A stretch of 64,000 nt of DNA from Gentiana macrophylla (GCA_026214975.1 CM047813.1:30034589-30098588), one strand, 5' to 3'; positions 10,175 to 23,547 are shown, counted from the first letter of the stretch. Program-made: numbers and translations. The notes: a model not told the origin generated them from the sequence alone.

Positions 10175-12156
10175 TGTTAGGAAATCTATGCGGGAACGCA
10201 GCGGAATTCAAAAATTTATTTCCTATCGACCCAAGATCGACTTCGTTTAAGCAATAAACAAACAAGTAGTAGACGGTGGTTACCTTGGTTGATCTATAAG
10301 ATCGACGCTTTGACCGTCTAAGGAGAGTAGTTCTGCATAGAGCCGCCCAAGTGTTCGGCCTCTACCGCTAGTCCACACGAACGACCTACCGAATCCCATC
10401 ATGGATTGCTATTGGAAAACTCCGGTTGCTAGACCGGCCCTTTTCCCCTCTCTCCAACTCTCTATAGGACGCTCTCTATTTTACACAAGAACTATTATTT
10501 CTTGGAATTGTGATGATCAAAAGAGCTTGACACCCACCTCTTATTTATAGTGTAGGGGGCGCCCCATCAAAGTGTGGAGGAGAAGAAAACCTTTTCCCAA
10601 CAAAATAAAGAAAATATAATTGATTGATTTATCTCATTTATTATAATATCTTATATCAAATAAATCTAGGATATTGTCAATATCTCATATTGAATATTTC
10701 CAAGATATTATCAATATCTTATATTGACTATATTTATCTTATTACCATAAATCAATTTACACATGTGTATATATCACATATATATTACACAAATAAATCC
10801 ATTATATAATATTAACTACAAATTGTAGTCTACATATGTGCACATGCAAATGCATGTCACGCATGTCCATATATATCTATATAAATATTAATATCTTATA
10901 TTAATATTATGGTAATACCATTAATTAAATTGCACAATCCAAGTGTATCTTATACACTTCAATGTGGCGCCCCATATTGCCAAATATTGGCTTCCGGAAT
11001 ATTCTTTAATTAATATAATATTATTAATATCTTGTATTTAATTTATTCATAATAAATAAATACCACCATATTAATTTACCACTATAACCTTTATAGTCTC
11101 GAGATAAACTTTCCTTATTTGGTTATCATCTATAACCACATTTTAATCCGGCTAGATGTTCTTATGTGTGTGACCCGATAGGCTTCCGAATATGTTGGCC
11201 GTAGACACAGAGTGGAAATTACGAAAATGCCCTTCATGCCTAACGATCACGGGATAGCGTCTAGCAACACACCGTGACCCCCAATCATCGGAAGAGTCAA
11301 ATGCAATGACTACTAACTTTCATGTGAAACAGTTACCATGTAACTTACAATCCTATCGCTGTAATAATATCCATACGGTCGTACGTCGAGTGTCAAACAT
11401 TAACGCCCGTATCTTATAATCTGGATATCATGCTCTCTCGAAGTAACTCGTTTACTCCCACTTTGCAAAGATTCACGAGAGTTAGACATTCCTTATAAGA
11501 AGGCCATTTCGGATATTCAATCCTCGATCATAGGATACGCGATTCCCGGACGACACTCATGTATACTCCGCGATGCTTCAAAGATCATACCCAATCACTA
11601 CCGCATGATCGCCCCCGTGGCTGTGGAAACCTCAATAGTGTCAAAGCATGACAATCCACACCGTGATGCCATGAAGACTCGGTCCAAAGGATAATTACAC
11701 AACCGCCACATAGTGTGACACTTATTTGTGTAAGTGGGTCACTCTAACGTCACGCGATTCTCTAATACACGCCCACGTCATACCCAAGTGTCTCTACTCT
11801 TCGATAGACGAGATCTATCCTCGCCTCTTAAAGACGTAAGACATCTAATACGTGCTAGTCTGCTTATACTATCAATGCCCTGCTTAATAGTACATCACCT
11901 GAGACATTTAAGTATCAAACTCATTAAAGTGATTAGAGATCTCATCAACCATAATCGCTTTAGCATGGTTTCTCTATCACGCTTTAATACTAAGGACGTT
12001 ATCATATAACAATTCATAATTGGTTATTTAAAAGAACATATATATGACAAATGTAAAAGCCATTTAATCTATGTATAAACATAAAGAAATAGTAGAAATG
12101 ATCCGACCCGGTCGGATCCGGTCCAACCCGATTGGGTTTAGGACACTATTCCAACA
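10175..12156 (-). repeat. LTR B (3' LTR of inner element)
   Basis: 1982 bp, ends TGTTAGGAAATC and ATTCCAACA. The minus-strand TATA box TATAAATAA is at 10541-10549. The polypurine tract follows at 12157-12167 (AAGTGGGAGAT on the minus strand). Confidence 0.95.
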
Positions 12157-15100
12157 ATCTCCCACTTGGCCTAAAACCAATCACTCGCACACACAAGACC
12201 AAGTTGATACACAAGAATCTCATGCAATACTCGCAACCAGCCCTAGCCATAAACGGATCGCTATCCGTGGGGACTCAGACTATCTTCATATCATGTTCCA
12301 AATTGACCAAGTCAAAGGAACCGCCTCAACACACACACGAATCTCTGACGAGACCCTGGTCCTTGCTTCAAGCAACAAATCCACTTACTATATCAGCTAT
12401 ACAGAAAAGGTGGAAGAACCGTATAAGGCTCAGGAATGAACCTACTAGATCCATGTACTGCTCCCGCTGCGCCTCTAAGGCACTACTATGTTTTGGCCTA
12501 CTTGTAGAATTTACAAGACCCATCGCTAAGAACATTTCCAAATTCTCATCGTATCACTTATTCAAAGTGATCGCAAACCCAGCATCAGTAGCTCCCACTC
12601 GCCTTCATAAGACTCGGATATACGCCTCAGTATATCTACGCTTATTTAATTCTAAGTTTCAATAAACTAGGAAACTTCCTTAACTTGTTTAAGGATATTC
12701 TCGACATTAACCAGATCCACTTTCATACTTGCTCATGACTATTCATGGAGTATGAACATCCGGCATTACCTATAAGATGGTTCCTATCGTAGTAGCGAAG
12801 GAAACCTTCCATAAACATCATCTTTCACCTTATCTTTAGGACGAACGTCCTAACATAGATAGATCTTGAGAACACCGGCTAGCAGTATCCCCTGTCGCGA
12901 TCTATGCTAAACAATTTTAGCATCACATCTATATAGGTAAACTATAATCTATCGCTATAGATTCCTATTTCTAAAATAAAAACTGCTAATCCAAGTGCTT
13001 TCGTAAAGACCTTGAACTATCAAACATTAATTGACTGTGACATGGGGTGATAATTCTCGAGAGAGATATCTAATACCGTGCTCAAAAATCATAACACACT
13101 CCCACTATTCATATTGCACATGGGGCATAGTCTTCTTTTGACTAAATCAAACTCCTTTGGTTATCAAACAAAGAAACCGTCTAGAGAAACTTGTTTGAGT
13201 CCATAAACGGATCTCATGAGCTTACATATCATGTTAACGTCTATGAACATTGAGCTATATGCCCAACGTCTTCAACACTATCATATAGTCATGTTACGAA
13301 ATTCTAACAAGTATTATCTGAATAGAACTCGGGCTCACCTTACGGGACATACCTCTGTGTAAGACAGGACTAGGTTCATAACCTGGTTGTCACCGATGGA
13401 ATCTAATTCGGATATTATGGCTCCCTGGCCATATCTCTCAATCTTGCCTTTCAAACATTCTTTCATAAGTCGTGAGATATTCATTCTTCAAGATGAACAT
13501 ACCAACAACCTTTTCGTGCTCGAGGCTATCCACGAGACTTACGTAACTTTTGTGTGCACTTTGAGCGCTGATCTACACCTCATCGCTATGTGGCGCCTCG
13601 CTCACGCTTCAATGGTTGAATGTATCTTTGTGGTTCTCAAACTCTTTTGAGATCTTATTTACTCCCACTGTCTCTTTTGGAATTAACACTTCCTCTAGAA
13701 TACAAACATGTTTGGAGACAAACATTTTTCTCCGCGAGACAAGTAAATAATATCCAAATGCTAGCTAAGACATTCCACAAAGTTTCATATGTCGTATCGG
13801 GCTCCAAGCCTTTCGACTTTGCCTACGACAACTTCAAATCATCGGTTAAGATAGATTCGACATTATCCTCTTTCATATCTAATATGGAATTTATTCAACC
13901 TTTATTCTTTGGAACTCGGTTAAGTATAAGTGGCACTATCCCTAAATGGGTAAGGGATACATCGCATGGCTTACGCCACACCTTTATCATATAAAGTGTT
14001 ATTTCCATTTTGGGAACACAATCTAATTGTGTATCCCAAAGAAGGTATCCTTCAAGGAGAATCTTAGTCCTTTCGCATTTACTTCAAAACACCCTTCGTA
14101 TTAATTACTTCAATCCAATTGAAGATTAATTCTAAGTAGCTCATCAATCTCATGTTCGCATTAGCTCGAACTTTTCGGCTTTCCAATTGTCGTACTTCAA
14201 TAAGTACATTCAACTATTTCTAAAAATAGTCCAAGAGAGAGACAAACAATTGTTTATGGTATAAATTGTCACAAGCCAACAAACATCAATATGTTTAGGC
14301 TTTAGTCAATCTTCTAGGTTTCATAACCTTTTCTTAAAAGGGTATTTTAGTCCTCTTTGGATAAGATACGTATAACCCACATGATTCATAATCATATGGT
14401 TCAAAGATCATCGAGAATGACGCTTTGATTACACGCTTCCTTCCATGTAGACTCGTGCTTCAGAGTAACCATAAATCAAGGATAATAACCATACAAATAT
14501 TTAGTTGAGATCCCATCACATATATCATCTATATAGTGACATCAATCTAGTATGTTAGATTCAGTGACCTTCCAACTTTATCGGAATAACATTTATTCTT
14601 TACAATTGAATGTGTCTACTAAATCCTAACAAATAACTCGAACTTGTGTCCTTCATAAGAACCGAACATAATAACATTTATTTAGTTCCTTATCGCTTTA
14701 CTAGATCCGAATGTGGTAAGTGTTACAACGCTTGCTTCACCTTCCCATATCTCAGTATTTAATCTTTCTAATTTAATCACACTCGCAAGATATCATATAT
14801 CTAAGAGTTGACTTGAATTTAGATAGATTTATCTCAACTCACTTGCCTATAATAGAAACTTCAATAAGTTCTCTATTTAAGCACATGCCCTAAATTTCCT
14901 TTTTAATCCTTCAAGCACTTGTAAATATTTCTTGGTGTAGTCTTCATAAGACTTAAAAAAGATCACAAGAGCTATGTCTTTGATTTCCTTTCATAAAGAA
15001 AATCTAAAGGTTATTAAATAGTTTATTTAACCTTTTAAATCGTATTTAAAACATTAACTATTTAATTAACCTTTAAGCAATGATAGAATTAAGTCGATAC

Positions 15101-15825
15101 TTAAATCTTACAATTTTAAAAACAACCTTTCCAAAATTAGATGTGGTCATTCTTATTCAACGGTTGAATTAATTGTCATCGTATGACAGAATGATCATCT
15201 TGGATCGTATCCAATATATGACTAATTCGTTGAAACTTATTTCAAATGATTCAATCATATTATGAGCTTCCGCTTTCATTAATAATTAAAGTCTCGGAGC
15301 ACTGCATCAATTATGTAATCTCCTTGTCTCTAACTACTATAACGGGATTGCTCATGTCATTGCTTATTTTAAAAGGATTAAAATTACTTAACCATATTTG
15401 AGAACGTTTCTCAAAATTAACAGTCATAATTTGGTTTTACTAATCGAGAATTAAACATAAATATAAAGTCTGCTAAAACTACAACATAAAAATGAAAATA
15501 AATGAGTGTTGTTGTTTATACACGCAAAATCAAAAATGGTCTTTTGGTTTATGATTTTGCTCCCACTAGTCAACTACTTCCAATTGACTTTCAAGAATTA
15601 TTAATTTCTTTAGTGGACAAGATCCCACTAAACTACCCCGACCCCCGCTTTGGTCGTGCACGCCACGGTCGGCCGAGCACCACCCTATCTCGTTTTTTTT
15701 CTTTTCATGTATCAATTTTGCAAATCAAAAATCTTTCATCTTTTAATTACGTGATTTAAACGATAAAATTAACTACGCATAATATCATGCTTATTGCTTA
15801 AGCTCGAAGCTCGCTCCGATACCAC
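12157..15825 (-). pseudogene. Inner Copia: decayed pol interior
   Basis: Around 13230-13090 the minus strand gives MRSVYGLKQVSLDGFFV, a stop, then PKEFDLVKRRLC, the decayed RT block. Around 14400-14150 a GAG-pre-integrase/integrase remnant is seen (ESCGLYVSYPKRTKIPF, then stops). The order integrase then RT along the minus strand is that of Copia. The stop after FFV is shared with the outer copy, so decay predates the two insertions. No frame could be translated through more than one block. Confidence 0.75.
15813..15824 (-). other. Primer-binding site of inner Copia element
   Basis: The minus strand reads TGGTATCGGAGC, one base from the iMet primer site, one base away from the LTR C end. It fixes the direction of transcription as minus. 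Confidence 0.85.
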
Positions 15826-17801
15826 TCGTTAGAAATCTACGCGAAACGCAAATGAATTCAAAATTTATTTCCTATCGACCCAAGATCGACTTCGTTTAAG
15901 CAATAAACAAACAAGTAGTGAGACGGTGGTTACCTTGGTTGATCTATAAGATCGACGCTTTGACCGTCTAGGAGAGTAGTTCTCGCATAGAGCCGCCCAG
16001 TGTTCGGCCTCTACCGCTTAGTCCACACGAACACTGCCGGAATCCCATCATGGATTGCTATTGGAAAACTCCGGTTGCTAGACCGGCCTTTTCCCTCTCT
16101 CCAACTCTCTATGGGGCGCTCTTTATTTTACACAAGAACTATTAGTTCTTGGTATTGTGATGATCAAAAGAGCTTGACACCCACCTCTTATTTATAGTGT
16201 AGGGGCGCCCCATCAAAGTGTGGAGGAGAAGAAAACCTTTTCCCAACAAAATAAGGAAAATATAATTGATTGATTTATCTCATTTATTATAATATCTTAT
16301 ATCAAATAAATCTAGGATATTGTCAATATCTCATATTGAATATTTCAAGATATTGTCAATATCTTATATTGACTATATTTATCTTATTACCATAAATCAA
16401 TTTACTACATGTGTATATATCACATATATATTACACAAATAAATCCATTATATAATATTAACTACAAATTGTAGTCTACATATGTGCACATGCAAATGCA
16501 TGTCACGCATGTCCATATATATCTATATAAATATTAATATCTTATATTAATATTATAGTATCTACCATTAATTAAATTCTTACAATCCAAGTCAGATCTT
16601 ATACACTTCAATGTGGCGCCCATATTGCCAAATATTGGCTTCCTAATATTCTTTAATTAATATAATATTATTAATATCTTGTATTTAATTTATTCATAAT
16701 AAATAAATACCACCATATTAATTTACCACTATAACCTTTATAGTCTCGAGATAAACTTTCCTTATTTGGTTATCATCTATAACCACATTTTAATCCGCTA
16801 GATGTTCTTATGTGTGTGACCCGATAGGCTTCCGAATATGTTGGCCGTAGACACGAGTGGAAATTACGAAAATGCCCTTCATGCCTAACGATCACGGGAT
16901 AGCGTCAGCAACACACCGTGACCCCCAATCATCGGAAGAGTCAACCGCAATGACTACTAACTTTCATGTGAAGCAGCCATTACGTGTAACTTACAATCCT
17001 ATCGGCCGTAATAATATCCATACGGTCGTGCGTCGAGTGTCAAACATTAACGACCGTATCTTATAATCTGGATATCATGCTCTCTCAAAGTAACTCGTTT
17101 ACTCCCACTTTGCAAAGATTCACGAGAGTTAGACATTCCTTATAAGAAGGCCATTTCGGATATTCAATCCTCGATCATAGGATACGCGATTCCCGGACGA
17201 CCCGATCATGTATACTCCGCGATGCTTCAATGATCATACCCAATCACTACCGCATGATCGCCCGTGGCTGTGGAAACCTCAATAGTGTCAAAACATGACA
17301 ATCCACACCGTGATGCCATGAAGACTCGGTCCAAAGGATAATTACACAACCGCCACATAGTGTGACACTTATCTGTGTAAGTGGGTCGATCTAACGTCAT
17401 TTATTCTCTAATACACGCCCACGCATACCCAAGTGTCTCTACTCTTCGATAGACGAGATCTATCCCCGCCTTCTTAAAGACGTAAGACATCTAATACGTG
17501 CTAGTCTGCTTATACTATCAATGCCTGCTTAATAGTACATCGCCTAGAGACATTTAAGTATCAAACTCATTAAAGTGATTAGAGATCTCATCAACCATAA
17601 TCGCCTATCATGGTTTCTCTATCACAGTTTAATACTAAGGACGTTATCATATAACAATTCATAATTGGTTCTTTAAAAGAACATATATATGACAAATGTA
17701 AAAGCCATTTAATCTATGTATAAACATAAAGAAATAGTAGAAATGATCCGACCCGGTCGGATCCGGTCCAACCCGATTGGGTTTAGGACACTATTCCAAC
17801 A
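15826..17801 (-). repeat. LTR C (5' LTR of inner element)
   Basis: 1976 bp, nearly collinear with LTR B. The first bases read TCGTTAGAAATC instead of TGTTAGGAAATC, so the end is disturbed by single-base indels. The minus-strand TATAAATAA lies at 16188-16196. Many differences from LTR B are one-base indels. Confidence 0.95.
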
Positions 17802-20640
17802 ACCTTTATCATATAAAGTGTTGTTTCCATTTTGGGAACACAATCTAATTGCGTATCCCAAAGATGGTATACTTCAAGGGAGAATCTTATTCCTTTTTAG
17901 ACGACTTCTGAAACACCCTTCAGGTATTAATCACTTCAATCCAATTGAAGATTAATTCCTAAGTAGCTCATCAATCTCATATTCCTACTAGCTCGAACTT
18001 TTCGGGATTTCCGAATTATGCACTTCACTGAGTACACTTGACTATTTCTCAAAATAGTCGTAGAGATTAACAAACAATTATTTGTGGCATTAATTGTCAT
18101 AAGCCAACAAACATCGGTATGTTTAGGCTTTAGACAATTTTTTCTAGATTTTACAACCTTTTCATAAAAGGGTATTTTAGTCATCTTTAGATAGGATACG
18201 TATCATCCACATGATTCATAATCACATGGTTCAGACATCATCTAAATGACATTTGATTATACGTTTCTCTTCCAGAGAGTCGACATCTAGAACAACTACA
18301 AATATCAAGGATAACGGCATGCAAATATTTAGTTGAGATCTCATCACATATATCAACTATATAGTGACATCAATATAGTATGTTAGATTCAGTGACCTTT
18401 CAACTTTATCGGAATAATATTTATTCTTTACAATTGAATATGTCTACTAAATCCTAACAAATAACTGAAAGTATGTTCTTCATAAGAACCGGAACATAAT
18501 AACATTTATTTAGTTCCCTTATCAGTTTACTAGATCCAGAATATGGTAAGTGTTACAACGTTTGCTTCACCTTTCATATCTGTATTAACCTTTCTAATTT
18601 AATCACACTAATAAGATATCATATATCTAAGAGTTGATTTGAACTTAGATAGGTTTATCTCAACTCACTTGCCTAGAATAGAGACTTCAATAAGCTCTCT
18701 ATTTAAGCACATGCCCTAACTTTTCTTTCAATCCTTTAAGCACTTGTAAGTATTTCTTAATGTAGTCTTCATAAGACTTAAGAAAGATCACAAGAGCTAT
18801 GTCTTTAATTTCCTTTCATAAAGAAAATCTAAAGTTTATTAAATAGTTTATTTAACCTTTTGAATTGTATTCAAAACATTGACTATTTAATTAACCTTTT
18901 AAGCAATGATAAAATTAAGTTGATACTTAAATCTTACAATTTTGAAAACAACCTTTCCAAAATTAGATGTGATCATTCTTATCCAACGTTTGAATTAATT
19001 GTCATCATATGACTGAATGATCATATTGGATCGTATCCAATGTCATGAGCTACCGTTTTTCATTAATAATTAAAGTCTTGGAGCACTGCATCAATTATGT
19101 AGTCTCCTTGTCTCTAACTACTATGACGGGATTGCACGTGTCATTGCTTATTTTAAAAGGATTAAAATTTACTTAACCATTCTTGAGAACGTTTCTCAAA
19201 CAGTCATAATTTGGTTTTACTAATCGAGAATAAAAACATAAATATAAAAGTTCGCTAAAAAAACTACAACATAAAATAAAGATAAAAGAGTGTTGTTGTT
19301 TACACATGCAAAATCAAAGATGGTCTTTGGTTTATGATTTTGCTCCCACCGGTCAACTACTCCCAATTGACTTTCAAGAATTTTTCAAAATCCTTTAGTG
19401 GCTGGAATCCTATCTAGTTGACTCGATCCCCGATGTGGGCCGATCGACCGGATCAATTTTGAAGGGTAGGTACTTCTTACCAATCACGTCTAACGCGACT
19501 TCCAGTGATTTGACTAGTCAACTCTTTGACAATTCACATCGTCTATGTGATAGTCAACCTTATGTCTCTAAAATCAGACGGTCCTGATGTGGGCCAATCA
19601 CCGCAAGATTCTTAGTCGAGTCGTAACCCAAGTATTCATGAGATCTCATAACGATCATATCTCGATAATGACGATATACCCGAGGTAGGTCAACTTCCGA
19701 CGTGGGCCGATCAACTGGATCCGAACAAGGGATCTTCACCGTCACTATAATATTGGGAGACATATTATAACTCGATTTTTGTTGTGGGAGTAATTTTAAA
19801 TTAATTCACTCAATTAATTTAGAATTAATTCTCTTAATTAATTTATTACCGTCTCATCATGTATATCTATCTCTATAGATATATATCCTACACATTTATC
19901 TAGATCGTTCCTAGTCATGCATCTATCGTATCATATAAAATAAATACAAGTAAAAAATAAATAAATGCGTAAAGTAACCGGTATGATCATGGACTTTTCC
20001 CTGAGTGCGGTTTCGAATACAAATGATTTAAAACCGCGGGTCACAATCTAAGGGTAGGCTTGCAACCGCCAATAGGATCTTTAATTCGCCATCTCCAATG
20101 AGATCTTTATTCTTCTTTCTTTGGTCTCAATCTTCTGCTCCATTCTTGTTACATTTAATTCTATCTAATAAAATAAATACACCCGCCGCACACGAGGGGA
20201 GCTAACGGGAATGGGATAAATGCAAAAAATAAACTAGGTCACGTTCTTCATAACGGCCTAGGATAAATTTTAAACTAACAGAAAATTAAATCATTCACAT
20301 CTATCCTATCCGTCGAGTTCATGATCAATCGGGGTCCATATAATCATATTATATCTACTATATCTAATCCATACAATAAAATCTTATGAAAAAGATAAAA
20401 TTAAAATTTAACTACTTGCGTCTTAATTAATCAATTAACGTTTAATCTATTAAATAATTTTATCCATTCAATTAACTAATTAACATTTAATTAATTAAAT
20501 GATTTTAATCGAAATAAAATTAATGATTAATTTTAAATGATTTTAATTTTAATTTTAATTAATTAAAACTATTTTAAAAATAAATCAAAATTAAAATTAA
20601 GTCTCTTTTGTTTCTTTCCTTTTGATTCATAATCGAAAGG

Positions 20641-20942
20641 GATGACTTTGGTTTCCTAAACCAAAAGGCATCTTCCTAAACCAAATTTGGTTTAGACCTA
20701 GCCACTTTCCAAAATCAAAATTTTGGAAGTGGCCTAGGCCTAGGCCTTTTCCCAAATCAAATATTTGGAAAGGGCCTAGGCTTATTCCAAATCAAATATT
20801 TGGAAAGGCCAAACAATTTTGCTTTAGGCCTGACCACTTTCCAAAATCAAAATTTTGGAAGTGGTTAGGCCTAGTCTTTTTCCCAAATCAAATATTTGGA
20901 AAGGGCCTAGGCCTATTCCAAACAAAGTTTGGAAAGACCATT
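20641..20942. repeat. Array of consecutive palindromes (hairpin cluster)
   Basis: Within 300 bases at least seven inverted repeats follow one another. Examples are CTAAACCAAATTTGGTTTAG (20676-20695, perfect), two copies of a 31-base palindrome with arms CCACTTTCCAAAAT (20702-20732 and about 20834-20864), two copies with arms CCCAAATCAAATATTTGG (about 20750-20770 and 20882-20900), GGCCTAGGCCTAGGCC (20731-20746), and shorter TTCCAAA/TTTGGAA pairs. The outer two types alternate, so the array looks like a duplicated block of about 130 bases. Confidence 0.9.
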
Positions 20943-21320
20943 ATTATTTTAATGTCATGTGGCATCCCAATAGCCCAAACTATTTGAACCATTGGTTAGG
21001 CACATGACACAACTAAACAAAGAGATATCAATCACAACTATGAACAATATTGAATCACAAATAAACAAAACAAAACCGGGGACCACCGCATCACACCAGC
21101 AGCCGCCGGCATGCCGGAGGCCGCCGCCGCCGCCGGCGATCACATGGTGGTGGTGGTGCCGCCGCCGATCGGCCGAGCTCCACCATTGCCGCCCCCCCTT
21201 TTTTTTTCTTTTCGTGTATCAATTTTGCAAATCAAAAAATCTTTCATCTTTTAATTACGTTATTTAAACGATAAAATTAACTACGCAAATTAACATGCTT
21301 ATTGCTTAACCTCGAAGCTC

Positions 21321-21332
21321 TCTCTGATACCA
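21321..21332 (-). other. Primer-binding site of outer Copia element
   Basis: The minus strand reads TGGTATCAGAGA followed by GAGC, an iMet primer match one base from the LTR D end. Confidence 0.85.
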
Positions 21333-21333
21333 C

Positions 21334-23296
21334 TGTTAGGAAATCTACGTGGGAAAGCAGCGGAATTTAAAATTTATTTCCTATTGACCCAAGATCGACT
21401 TCGTTTAAGCAGTAAACAAATAAGTAGTAGACGGTGGTTACCTTAGTTGATATATAAGATCGACGCTTTGACCGTCTTAGGAGAGTAGTTCTGCATAGAG
21501 CCGCCCAAGTGTTCGGCCTCTACCGCTAGTCCACACGAACAGCCCGCCGGAATCCCATCATGGATTGCTATTGGAAAACTCCGGTTCTTTTGACCGGCCC
21601 TTTTCCCTCTCTCCAACTCTCTATAGGATGCTTTATTTTTTTACAAGAAACTATTAGTTCTTGGAATTGTGATGTTTAAAAGAGCTTGACACCCACTTCC
21701 TTTTATACGGAAAGTGGCGCCCCATATAGTGTGAAGGAGAAGAAAACCTTTTCCCAATAAAATAAGGAAAATCTCCAAGATTGATTTATCTCATTTAATT
21801 TAATATCTTCTATTAAATATTTCCAAGATATTGTCAATATCTTATATTGACTATATTTATCTTATTACCATAAATCTATTTTTTCAAAATCTATTAATAT
21901 CTAATATTAATATTATGGTAATCTTATCAATTAAATTGCACAATTCAAATGTATCATATACACAAAAAGAATTTGCGCCATATTAATTGCCAATTCACGT
22001 GTTGGCCACATTATTTGCCAATTCACGTGTTGACCAAATATATATATATATATTTATTTAATTAATATAATGCTATGATTAATTAATTTGTAAAATTCAT
22101 GTGTATCAATATACACAATAATTTCGACACACATACATTATGTGTATATTTAATTAATCAACATAATTAATATCTTGTATTTAATTTCTTCATAATAAAT
22201 AAATACCACCATATTAATTTACCACTATAACCTTTATAGTCGTGAGATAAACTTTCCTTATTTCGTTATCAACTATAACCACATTTTAATCCGGCTAGAT
22301 GTTCTTATGTGTGTGACCCGATAGGCTTCCGAATATGTTGGCCGTAGACACAAAGTGCAAATTACTAAAATGCCCTTCATGCCTAACGATCACGGGATAA
22401 CTTCTAGCAACACACCGTGACCCCCAATCATCGGAAGAGTCAAATGCAATGACTACTACCTTTCATGTGAAATAGTTACCGTGTAACTTACAATCCTATC
22501 GCTGTAATAATATCCATACCGTCGTACGTCGAGTGTCTAACATTAACGACCGTATCTTATAATCTGGATATCATGCTCTCTCGAAGTAACTCATTTACTC
22601 CCACTTTGCAAAGATTCACGAGAGCTAGACATTCCTTATAAGAAGGCCATTTCGGATATTCGATCCCAATCATAGGATACGCGATTCCCGGATGACCAAT
22701 CATGTATACTCCGCATGCTTCAATATCATACCCAATCACTACCGCATGATCGCCCCGTGGCTAGGGGAAACCTCAATAGTGTCAAAGCATGACAATCCAC
22801 ACCATGATGCCATGAAGACTCCGGTCTTAAGGATAATTACACAACCGTCACATAGTGTGACACTTATCCATGTAAGTGGGTCGATCCCCACGTCGCGCAT
22901 TCTCTAATACACGTCCACATACAGTCCAAGTGTCTCTACACTTCGATAGACGAGATATATCCCTTCCTTAAAGACAGAAGACATCTAATACGTGCTAGCC
23001 TGTTCATACTATCAATGCCCTGTTTGATAGTACATCAGCCTAGAGACATTTAAGTATCAAACTTATTAAAGTGATTAGAGATCTCATCAACCATAATCGC
23101 CCATCATGGTTTCTCTATCACAGTTTAATACTAAGGACGTTATCATATAACAATTCATAATTGGTTCTTTAAAAGAACATATATATGACAACAGAAAAGC
23201 CATTTAATATATGTATAAACATAAAGAAATAGTAGAAATGATCCGACCCGGTCGGATCCGGTCCAACCCGATTGGGTTTAGGACACTATTTCAACA
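21334..23296 (-). repeat. LTR D (5' LTR of outer element)
   Basis: 1963 bp, TGTTAGGAAATC to CACTATTTCAACA. It lacks the TTGGG-rich insertion seen in LTR A and so documents the empty site. The minus-strand TATAAAA is at 21701-21707. Confidence 0.95.
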
Positions 23297-23301
23297 ATAT
23301 A

Positions 23302-23397
23302 TTGAATGTTGTGTGAATTTGGTACAACAATATTTTGTGATTAATTATGTGTACTGGACTGAGAAACACAACTAAAAGAACAATGATTTTTATTTTC
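23302..23397 (+). repeat. MULE left terminal inverted repeat, inner part
   Basis: The sequence after the Copia insertion continues the repeat, matching the reverse complement of about 33523-33615, including GGTACAACAATATTTTGTGA. The match fades at about 23397. Confidence 0.88.
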
Positions 23398-23547
23398 TTA
23401 GCAGATTAGTTGAAATATGGACCGTTTTATTAATAAACGAAATCGGGTGAATTTGAGGAAATTCTTAGTTAGTTTGAGAATCCAGTGGTGGGTGCATCCG
23501 GTGGGGATAGGTGTCAACAAATTGTACGTGTATTGTGTATTGTGTAA

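Larger units (their letters stand above)
10175..17801 (-). mobile_element. Inner Copia-type element of the same family
   Basis: LTR B (10175-12156) and LTR C (15826-17801) flank a 3.7 kb interior. The insertion is proven by the duplicated ACCTT at 10170-10174 and 17802-17806, and by the interrupted host sequence: ...TCACACCTT on the left continues as ACCTTTATCATATAAAG on the right, exactly as it reads uninterrupted in the inner copy itself at about 13978-13996. Orientation is minus. Compared with the outer element the interior lacks most of the section corresponding to about 19400-21160. Confidence 0.95.
17802..21333 (-). pseudogene. Outer Copia: decayed integrase and 5' interior
   Basis: The minus-strand frame 18184-17936 reads MTKIPFYEKVVKSRKNC and KPKHTDVCWLM, matching the integrase entry region of Copia polyproteins (TKIPF...LxLIHTDVCGPM), with no zinc or catalytic residues retained in order. 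Upstream to the primer site the sequence is AT-rich, with a Lys/Asn-type composition and a palindrome array (20641-20942). A GC-rich island of CCG/CGG units sits at about 21085-21195. No intact gag is visible. Confidence 0.7.
5594..23296 (-). mobile_element. Outer Copia-type LTR retrotransposon in the MULE repeat
   Basis: Two LTRs (5594-8356 and 21334-23296) bracket an interior with an iMet primer site next to the right LTR and an AAGTGGGAGAT polypurine tract next to the left LTR, so it is transcribed on the minus strand. Flanking 5-mers are ATACA (5589-5593) and ATATA (23297-23301), a target duplication with one mutation. The empty site is preserved in the opposite MULE repeat, where the corresponding sequence reads GATATATTAAATG uninterrupted (about 33610-33622). 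Without the inner copy the element is about 10.1 kb. The interior holds only decayed pol pieces. Confidence 0.93.

Noticed and set aside
8271..12665. Recurring plus-strand ORF starting MYNHKEIVEMIRPG or MYKHKEIVEMIRPG (also at 17716)
   Set aside because: It spans the LTR end and polypurine tract of the Copia family on the non-transcribed strand; repetition follows from the LTR copies.
15813..15824. tRNA-like GCTCCGATACCA strings (also at 1666, 21321, 45443)
   Set aside because: They are retrotransposon primer-binding sites adjoining LTR ends, not tRNA genes; no cloverleaf surrounds them.
20955..21267. ORFs on both strands over the CCG/CGG-rich island
   Set aside because: Pro/Trp/Gly-rich reading in all frames from a short GC repeat inside a decayed Copia interior.
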